A stretch of 63,504 nt of DNA from Acanthamoeba castellanii str. Neff (taxonomy: Eukaryota; Discosea; Longamoebia; Acanthamoebidae): the NCBI RefSeq assembly GCF_000313135.1, contig NW_004457396.1:11281-74784 (forward strand), read 5' to 3'. Positions 56,442 to 63,504 of the stretch are shown one piece after another. The translations under genes were made by a program, and so were the position numbers. The notes beneath the pieces were generated by a model. It saw nothing but the letters and a program-made list of their open reading frames with translations. It had not been told where the DNA came from and searched no databases. Numbering within the stretch: position 1 is the first letter of the stretch; the number at the start of each line of letters is the position of its first letter.

Positions 56442-59400
56442 TCAGTCTTCAGCGAGGGAGGACGAAGGGCTGCGGCTTCGTGGCATCCAGAAGAGCGAAT
56501 GGACGGGGTAGGTCGTCCCGCGGACGCACACCGAGCCCTCGCCCCACGCCACTTCCTCCCACGTCAGCTCCGCCGCCAGGACCTGTGCAGCCAACACATG
56601 GAATGAGTGCAGGTCCGTCCGGTGTTGTGGTGTTGCTGAGGTGTGCGTGTGCGTGTGCGTGTGCGTGTGCGTGTGCGTGTGCGGTGAATAATGGGCGGTG
56701 AAGAATGGGCGCGAACCGAGATGCTTGCTGGGTCGTTGGGCAAGGGCACTCCGACCCGCTTCAGCTCTGCTCGGTCCATACTGTATGGGCGCTGCACCTG
56801 CAGGGGAAAACAAGGGTTTGGTTGCGCGTCGGGCCGGAGAGCAAAGAGCGAAAGCGAGTGGCCTCTATACCTCGGCCCATCGGTAGTGGCCATAGGCCAC
56901 CCGTATGCGATTGTGGTTCTCGGCCTCGAGGAGCGCTTCGTCCTGGGGACTGCGGTTTGTGGGCTTCTTGCCGTCTGCGATGATGGGAGCGCGAGAGTGA
57001 GCGAGACCGCGTCAGCGTAGTGAGAGAAGAGAAGGCGCGTAGGTACCTGGCCGCAGAGACGTGATCTCGCTTGCTTCAGAGTTGGTATTTGGCGGCGCGG
57101 TGGTGCTGGGGGGCATCCGCGTGGGTGAGAAGAAGGAGAGGAAGGAAAGAGCCTGGCTGCCCAGAAGGGCGTCCACCGACGGCTCCACCTGCGTTGCCTC
57201 CCCGCTGTAGCTGAATTCGAATCTTTTAAAAACGGAAAATGAAAATCTGTGAGCCGACGGCATGTGGTGGTGGGGGTGGTGCTACCAACGCAGCGATGGG
57301 CAAGGAAGGGGCGCAGTGCGCACCTCTGTGAGTCGTTCTCCAGGTAGAGCGTGAAGGAGCGCAGCCTGGTGGAGAACCAGAAATCGCTCTCGAACCCGCG
57401 GTCGGCCAGCATGCCTAACGAGTAGTGATAGCTGCAGTGGTACCGTAGTGGTGGTGAGTGGTGAGTGGCTCGCCCGCTAATTGTAGAGCGTGTTAGGGGC
57501 TGGGGCAATGGAGCGCGCCGTACCAGGGCTCATAGGAAAGATTGTATCGCATCACGTCCGTGGGCAGCGGCATCCACCGGTCCAATCGCGCAATCTTTGT
57601 GTTTTAAAAAAGAGTGAGCGATGGTCACGCTGGGGAGTTGGGGCTCTGTGCTGAACAGCAATGAATGAGCAAAGTACCTTCTCCAGCAGCTTCATGTTGC
57701 CTGCGATCTTGTTCCTCTTCACCCGCAGCGCGGTGTCGTCGCTGTCGCTTTCGTCGGCCAGCGGCGCGTCGGCGCCGTCGCTTTCCTTCATTCCGTCTAT
57801 CTCCCCTTCGTCGCTGCCCGGCGTTCGTCCCGCCCGACCCTCTTCCCAATCGCCGCCGCCAGCCGTGACCAGTTGTGGTCGGCTCCGGCTGGACCGCGAA
57901 GACTTTCCACCGCTGGGCGGCCGCCGCCTTGATCGCTTCTTGCTCGCCGACGCCGCCGGCGGCTGCCTTCCGCTTCGTGTCGACATTCGCGACATGTTGG
58001 CGGTCGAAGTGGAGGTGGTCGTCGTGGTCGTCGTGGTGAGCGGAGCGTGCTCGTCGCCGCCTGCCTCCTCGTCGGCCTCGGCCTCGGCGTCCGGGTCGTC
58101 GGCCTGAGGCTCCTGCTTGACCGCAGCCGTCGCAGCCTCCCTGCCCGGTGCTGCTGGCGTGACTGCTGACGGCGACGCCGCAGACATTTCATTCTTGGCC
58201 GTCGGCGTCGGCGCTGACGTCAGCGGCGCCAGCTCTTCCTTCGGCGCTCGGGCGCTGGCGCGAGATCGGCTTGGTCGCGACCGCGACCGCGAGCCACCCG
58301 ATCGTGTCGTCATTGTTGTCGACGTCGCGGCGTCGTCGGCTTCCGGGTCCTCCTTCTCGGTGGCCACGGCGTCATCCGGTGAGACCTTGTCGTTGGCCTC
58401 CTTCCTCCGCCTCTTCCTACTCTTGCCACCCTCATCGGTCGCCGTCGCCTTCTTGCTCTTGCTCTTCTTCGCTCCGTCCACCTGCTCCGAGCTGGCCCAG
58501 TCGTCGGGCTTCGTCGGTAGCACCTCAAATCTCTGCGCGAGGCGCAATACACGCGCGTCGTAGCAAACTGGCAAGTAAGCAATTGCAGTGCAGTTGCAAT
58601 GCAATCGAAAGGGAGCGTACGTCGAGCTTGAGGGTGACGTCGTGGTCCGACCAGTTGCGTGATCGCATAGTTCCTCGCTTGGTGCCGACATAGCTGCTCT
58701 TGCCTTGCGTGGGCGTAAATTGGGGCGGGTGAGCCGTTCGCCTTTCTTCTACTACTTCTATTTTAAATGGAGCATGTAGCGTTAGCGTACCTGGCAAGAT
58801 GTACATGTAGAGGGCAATGCCAAAGTAGTCAGGCGGCTCGGCAGTGATAGTCTTCAGGCTGCCGGTGTGGAGCAACACTGTGCGAAGAAGAGCAAGGCAG
58901 ATCAATCAGCATTGCTGGGTGCACCTAGGGGGGGAGACTGCGGCAAACACCGAAAGAAAGAAACCTTACCGCAGATCAGGTCAGAGTCGGCGGTGTAGCC
59001 ATTGTTGCCCCCAGATCTGTCGCTCGGTCACCTGCGCAAGGATTGAGTTTGCACGGATGGACACCGGGGAGAGAGCGTAACGAGGCCTGCAGGTGGTACC
59101 TGATCGTTTGTGGTGGTGATGTGCTTGGCTTCGATGTGCACCACCAGGCGCTTCCCCACGTGCTTCTTGAGGCCTCGGAACTCTTCGCCGGGCTTGTATA
59201 GCACAGGACCAACTGTTGATGGGTTGAATTAGAGACTAACGTGCAGTCGCTCAAAGCAATGCAAGAGCGCTGTAGCAGTTACCTGTTTCGCCGCTGGACT
59301 TGGTCGCGGCATCGTTGCTGTTGCCAACGAGAAGTGAGCATAAGTCAGATATATAAAAACAGGGAATGTGAAGGAGGAAAGTAGCTGAGTGGAGTGGATG

Positions 59401-61019
59401 GACCACCTTTTGCATCCGAGGATGTACTGATCGATCTCCTCCTGGCCCGTGATAAAATCCCCTCCTGACGTTTTGTACTAAAAAAATAGGTCAGACCTGC
59501 CCATATCAGCACCTTTTTCATGCATTATAGCGGCGGTGCCGGGCTTACCGTTGGGCTGCTTCTCCTTCTCCTGGGCCATCCCTCTTGTCCGCCGGCGAGT
59601 GGCATACTGCGACGGGGGACTCGTGCTCTTTTCATCGGCCTTCTTCTGCTGGCCAGACGGCGGGAGTGAGCCAATGGCCTGCCTCGCCCACGAGTTTAGT
59701 TGGAAAGGAGCACCTGTGCTCGTACCATTGATGAGGTTGCTGCCGCGGCGCCTCGGGGGCTCGCGTTCTTGGGCGACGATGGCGAGGAAGTAGTGACGGG
59801 CGGTTCTCCGGAGCTCACCTCGTCTCCGTTCTGAGTGGGCGACACGGCCGTGCCATTGCTCTGCTGAGCCTCCAGCTCCATCGCGGAAGAGCCTGCAGCG
59901 TCGTTCTCTGCTCCTTCTCCCTCCTCTTCTTCCTCGCTCTTCTCTTCCTCCTTGACGGCTGCGTCCACCGAATCGGATTCGTTATCGTCGTGTGCAGCAT
60001 CCTCCACGCCTTTCCCTTCTTCCTCTTCGTCCGCCACTCCTCCTTCCTCTCCCTTGGCGGCTTCGTTGTTTGCCTTCGGGGCGCCTGTACCACAGAGTGA
60101 TGGTGAGCACCAATAAATGATAAAAATATAAAGTGGTAATAATTACATAATTAAATAGAAATAAAGAAACAAGTGGTGGAGAGATGTGGAGAAGAGTGAT
60201 TCTTGCTCATTCCCAACCACATCTCTCGGATTCGATCCAACACGAAGGGTCAACGTACCGCTGGCCCCGTGGGGTGGCTGGTCCGGCTCGGCCTCGCCGT
60301 TCCCTTTGTCTGGTTCTTCTTCTTCTTCCATAACGTGCGTGGTGTGCTGCTCTTCTTCCACCTCCGCCTCCTGTGCTGCTGCCGGCTGTTCCTCTTCGGT
60401 CCTGTCGTCGGTCCACCCACGAACGTGAAGCAAGAAGAGGTTGAGCAGAGGTCGTTCACGTCCGAGCTTTCGCTGAGGGCGTGCCGGGTGTGCTGGAAGA
60501 TGAAGATGTGTAGTGGGTGATGAAGGTCTTCAATTTGAGGAATTCGGACAAGAGCCGAAGAAGGTTACCGATGTGTGGTGGCAGATTGATTGTGACCTCA
60601 AACGGACGCGTAGGAGCAGCGAACGTGAGGTGGGTGGAGGAAACGCACCTGTGCTGCACCCGTTGCCGACGTCGCGACGAGGTAGAGGTGGGGGACAACG
60701 ATCGCGACCCTCGTTGGGCGGTCTTCCGTCTGGCGGCGGTAGCACCTCCACCTCGCCTTCTCCTCAACGTCGTAGCCGTGCCACCCGACAAAGCATCGTC
60801 GGCAGGGCTCGAGGTCTCGCCCTCCTCGCTTCCTTCGTCCCCCTTGCCGCCCTCCTCACCATCTTCTTCTCGAGCGCCACGTTTGCTGGAGGCGGGGCCA
60901 GCCTCTTCCTCCTCCTCTTCGGACCGGGTCCTCTTTCGCGTCTTTTTCAGTGGCACGGCCGCGTCTTCTCCTTCATCTCTACCCACAACGTGCTGCGGCG
61001 TTGCTGCTACCGCTTGCAT
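56442..61019 (-). CDS. Probable Rxt3-family chromatin protein with long acidic regions
   Basis: Long multi-exon gene. Conserved core exons: YKTSGGDFITGQEEIDQYIL (near 59470), LYKPGEEFRGLKKHVGKRLV, then GGNNGYTADSDLICVLLHTG, resembling the YTDDSDLVAALVHSG signature of Rxt3, a subunit of the Rpd3L histone deacetylase complex. PDYFGIALYMYILPG, GKSSYVGTKRGTMRSRNW and RFEVLPTKPDDWAS follow. A 300-residue Lys/Glu/Ser/Thr-rich region then leads to a C-terminal set (ARLDRWMPLPTDVMRYNLSY, YHYSLGMLADRGFESDFWF, LTWEEVAWGEGSVCVR). Upstream exons (to 61019, MQAVAATPQHVVG) are acidic and Arg/Ser-rich, with LPPHIGNLLRLLSEF. Whether these belong to the same gene is uncertain. Introns are short. Nuclear role inferred from the Rxt3-like motif only. 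Confidence 0.5.
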
Positions 61020-61509
61020 TCGATTCCCCGAATCTGCTGATCAAGAGCAGGAGATTGGATCTGTTAGTAGCTGAAGCGACCAACCTCACCAGGCAGAAGA
61101 ACCAATACGAAGTCGCGTTGGAAGAAAAGACTGGAGTGTACCTCGACCTACTTGATCTGCTGCTTGGTGCCTTCGGCCTGGTGAAGATCTGCGACGGCCG
61201 TCAAGTATGAAGGGAACGAAAAAATCGAAGGAAAATAGTCACCGCCATTGTAAGATATTTGAAATATTCAAAGCCTTTTTGACTGCACACGCCTGGAATT
61301 CTTACTCATCTACAACCACACGCAAGTGCCGTGATCGGTCAGGGAGTTGCTTGCTGTGTTTCACGGGTGCGTCAGCGTGTTTGGAGCATCATCCATCTAG
61401 GTCGACTGTTCATCTACGCTTCTCATTGGCGTTTTGTGTGTGTCTCTAGAGTTATTGATTCATTTCATCTGGCTGCAGGGTGAGCGCACAAGCAACTGCA
61501 CGACCATCG
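61020..61509. other. Intergenic or unresolved exon region
   Basis: A minus-strand stretch near 61205-61145 reads YLTAVADLHQAEGTKQQIK and could be an exon of either neighbour, but no consistent splice phase was found. Confidence 0.3.
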
Positions 61510-62210
61510 TCATCGCCGTTCCACCACGACGCCCTTCAGTGCGCCGCTGGCGCGAGCCTTTTCGATCTGTTGCCTGCGCACTCGCGAGACCACCACATGG
61601 ATCTCGGCGTCGGCCTTGTCGTGGCCTCCCAGCTCTTTCCTAGCGTTCGGCGCACTCTTCACATCGTCATCGGCGCTAGTCCCGTCGTTGTGGTACCTGC
61701 AGTACGCGGACACACCGTGAGGAGCCGTCGCAACTAAGACACGAGCGCGCGGTGCGTGCGTGGAAATGGAGGCTGCACGGTACTTTTTGACGATGCCGCC
61801 GATCTCTTGGGCGATCTCTTGCTGCGGTGGGAGCTTCTGCGTCTTTGCGCCCTGCACTCAGATACGTGTAATGAAGAGAGAACTGTTGAGTGGCAGCGCC
61901 AAGCGCAACAATGGCGGAGCAACGAGTATGAGAAGGAGGAGGTGCCTTGATGACTGTTTCATAGTCTTCGACTGGTGTACCGCCCTCGATGTCTGTGCCC
62001 TTCACCTCCTGTCCACCTTCAATGACGGTGCCCTGCCCTATGACAGTTAGAACGAAGGAGAGAAGGAAGAGACCACAACATGCCTGGTACCTGCGGCCGC
62101 AGTGGCTGCACGTCGTCTGCCAGAGCACTTGCATTAACATTAAATGAAAGCAGCACATAAATTGAATCTATGTACCTTTGCTGGAGGCAAACTGGCGCAA
62201 ACCAATGCAT
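61510..62210 (-). CDS. Unrecognised short multi-exon gene
   Basis: Minus-strand exons look coding but do not match a family I know. Supported pieces: GQGTVIEGGQEVKGTDIEGG (near 62037), GAKTQKLPPQQEIAQEIGGI then VKK (near 61858) joined across an intron (GTACCG ... TGCAG) to YHNDGTSADDDVKSAPNARK, continuing EIHVVVSRVRRQQIEKARAS and ending VVVERR-stop at 61510. The last splice restores phase (AA|G). The first exons and start (62210 is one option) are not settled. No function proposed. Confidence 0.4.
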
Positions 62211-62556
62211 CGGCCTCTATGCGTCGACCAACCACCGATCCCACAGCCCAACGGACGAAAGGCCGTTCTCAACTCACTTGCTGCCCGCCTCATCTTTGAT
62301 TATTTTAATTTTGTTTCTCGATTTGCGCAAACCATTTCTTTCCGTGCTTGCAACTTTTCGAATACGAATCCCAATTTCTCATTCTGGGATAAATCGGGGA
62401 TAAAAGAGGCGATCGGCCGGTTTTGATGGCGTGGTCTGGTTTATGAGGCATACATAGCATGGTACGATTGGCCGTCCAGGCACCAATCATACGAGCGCCA
62501 ACAACCCAAAACAAGTCCGGCAAGCTCGAAAAAATAGTACCACACACCACATCAAG
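62211..62556. other. Divergent intergenic region
   Basis: AT-richer spacer upstream of the lysozyme-like gene. A TATA-like GGATAAAAGAGG lies near 62399-62410, about 150 bases before the ATG. Confidence 0.4.
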
Positions 62557-63268
62557 ATGAAGGCCGTCCTCTTCCTCTTCGCGCTCTTCCTCGCCGTCCC
62601 CCTGCTCGTCCAGGCTGACACGTGCGGCGTAAGTAGTTCCCTCCTTGCGGCCACTCCGGCCCTTCCCCGACGCTCTTTGCCTCGTCTTCATCTTGTGTCC
62701 TAATCTCTTTTCAACGTTCTTCTGCGATTCGTTTGGCGACTGCACAGGGCAACTGCCCCTCCAACGATTGCTCGTCGTGCCCCTGCGGTTACTCGTCCAG
62801 CTACGTCGACGTCGGCTCTGCTTGCTCGCAGTTCAGCGGCTGGGACCAGGGCTGCTGCCAGTGCATTGCCAACCACGAGAGCGGCGGTACCGTCATGCTC
62901 TCTTCGTTCTTCATTCGCTTTTCATTCTTTTTTGTTCTACATGATCTAATCTTTCATCTCCAAACGTTGCAGGTAACCTCAACGCTGCCAACCAGAACTA
63001 CGACGGCAGCTACGACATTGGTCTCTGGCAGATCAATGACCAGAACTGGGGTCAGTGGTACGTTGTGGCCGCCCGACAAGATGAAATTTCTGATTCTCCT
63101 CAATTGATGATTGAATCGCTTCTCACAATCTCGATTCTTCACAACAGCTCTGGCGGTAACGCTCCTTGCGACTTCAACAGCAACCTCAACTGCGCCATCA
63201 AGGTCTGGAGCTGGGGTGGCAACTCCTTCCGTCTCTGGTCCACTTGCTCCGCTTGCGGCTGCTGCTAA
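62557..63268 (+). CDS. Secreted cysteine-rich lysozyme-like protein
   Basis: Four exons (62557-62628, 62748-62886, 62973-63057, 63148-63268) sum to 417 bases, in frame, for 138 residues. A signal peptide MKAVLFLFALFLAVPLLVQA is followed by a Cys-rich stretch (NCPSNDCSSCPCGYSSS) and a lysozyme-like core: CIANHESGGNLNAANQN, DGSYDIGLWQINDQNWG, CDFNSNLNCAIKVWSW. The end is CSACGCC. The HESGG and GLWQIND motifs match the lysozyme/transglycosylase superfamily, with the Glu of ESGG as the likely acid catalyst, so the protein probably cleaves bacterial peptidoglycan in phagosomes or outside. It is smaller than typical c-type domains plus tail and richer in Cys (14 in the mature part by eye). A plausible digestive or antibacterial enzyme for a bacterivore. 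Confidence 0.85.
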
Positions 63269-63504
63269 ACTGTTGTTTTTCAAACAACAACAACGAGAGC
63301 TTTTTGTCCTCTTCGCCATCATCGTTCCCTTCTCATTTTCTCGATTCTTTTCCGAGAACCGACGCATCGCCGAGATAATGCCAACTCATCATCACGTTGA
63401 TTGATCTGCTTGTGCCGGCCTCCTGTGCCCTTTGCATCATTGCTTGAGCCAGTGCGAATGGAAATGGAAAGTGATGTTAGATTTACGGTGACCTACAACA
63501 AACA
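63269..63504. other. 3' flank of the lysozyme-like gene
   Basis: Begins with TTGTTTTTCAAACAACAACAACG, a possible short hairpin. No coding feature seen. Confidence 0.35.

Overview
This is protist nuclear DNA, most likely from Acanthamoeba or a close relative. The coding sequence is GC-rich. Genes are densely packed on both strands and cut by many short introns with GTACGT/GTGCGT-type donors. Introns are full of CA/GT-rich simple repeats or TTCGTTCTTT-like tracts. The gene set is amoeba-like: an SHK-type kinase-SH2 protein, ankyrin proteins with HLEVLQWARANGAPW repeats, a PSNTPSPS-rich surface protein and a cysteine-rich lysozyme-like protein. Genus is inferred from these features, not proven.

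Layout, left to right. 1-12,000: a partial phosphotransferase of phospholipid synthesis, a membrane-anchored protein, a secreted two-domain protein with a Ser/Pro linker, UDP-glucose pyrophosphorylase (reading frame broken by one extra base in a homopolymer), a proline-rich SH3-ligand protein, and a tRNA-like element. 12,098-21,270: two tandem genes whose products join a heme-nitric-oxide-binding (H-NOX) domain and its associated HNOBA domain to a RasGAP domain. 21,290-23,240: a decayed Ty1/copia retrotransposon almost without CpG. 23,349-30,331: ORC4, a seven-beta-strand methyltransferase, a nodulin-like MFS transporter and tRNA-Leu(AAG). 30,427-40,398: an ankyrin gene with an in-frame stop, a small unknown protein, a cystathionine-type PLP enzyme, a T4 Rnl1-type RNA ligase, a membrane RING-H2 protein and CDC123. 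40,469-49,465: a SUZ12 homologue (PRC2 core), the augmin subunit HAUS4 and a kinase-SH2 protein. 50,216-63,504: a PIG3-like quinone oxidoreductase, an F-box/ankyrin protein, an O-methyltransferase, a probable Rxt3-family chromatin protein, an unrecognised gene and a lysozyme-like secreted protein.

The most striking system is the H-NOX/HNOBA/RasGAP pair. In animal soluble guanylate cyclase the H-NOX and HNOBA domains control a cyclase. Here the same input module is joined to a RasGAP with its arginine finger and FLRF signature intact. This suggests a gas- or redox-controlled switch that turns Ras off. My spliced models of both genes are in frame throughout (834 and 871 residues), which supports the fusions as real single genes.

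A second theme is chromatin and methylation. A transposon remnant and the 5' half of the SUZ12 gene are sharply CpG-depleted inside an otherwise CpG-rich window. Chromatin genes (SUZ12, Rxt3-like) are also present. Exon boundaries were read by eye from splice sites and family alignment. Where only a gene span is given, the internal structure is approximate.
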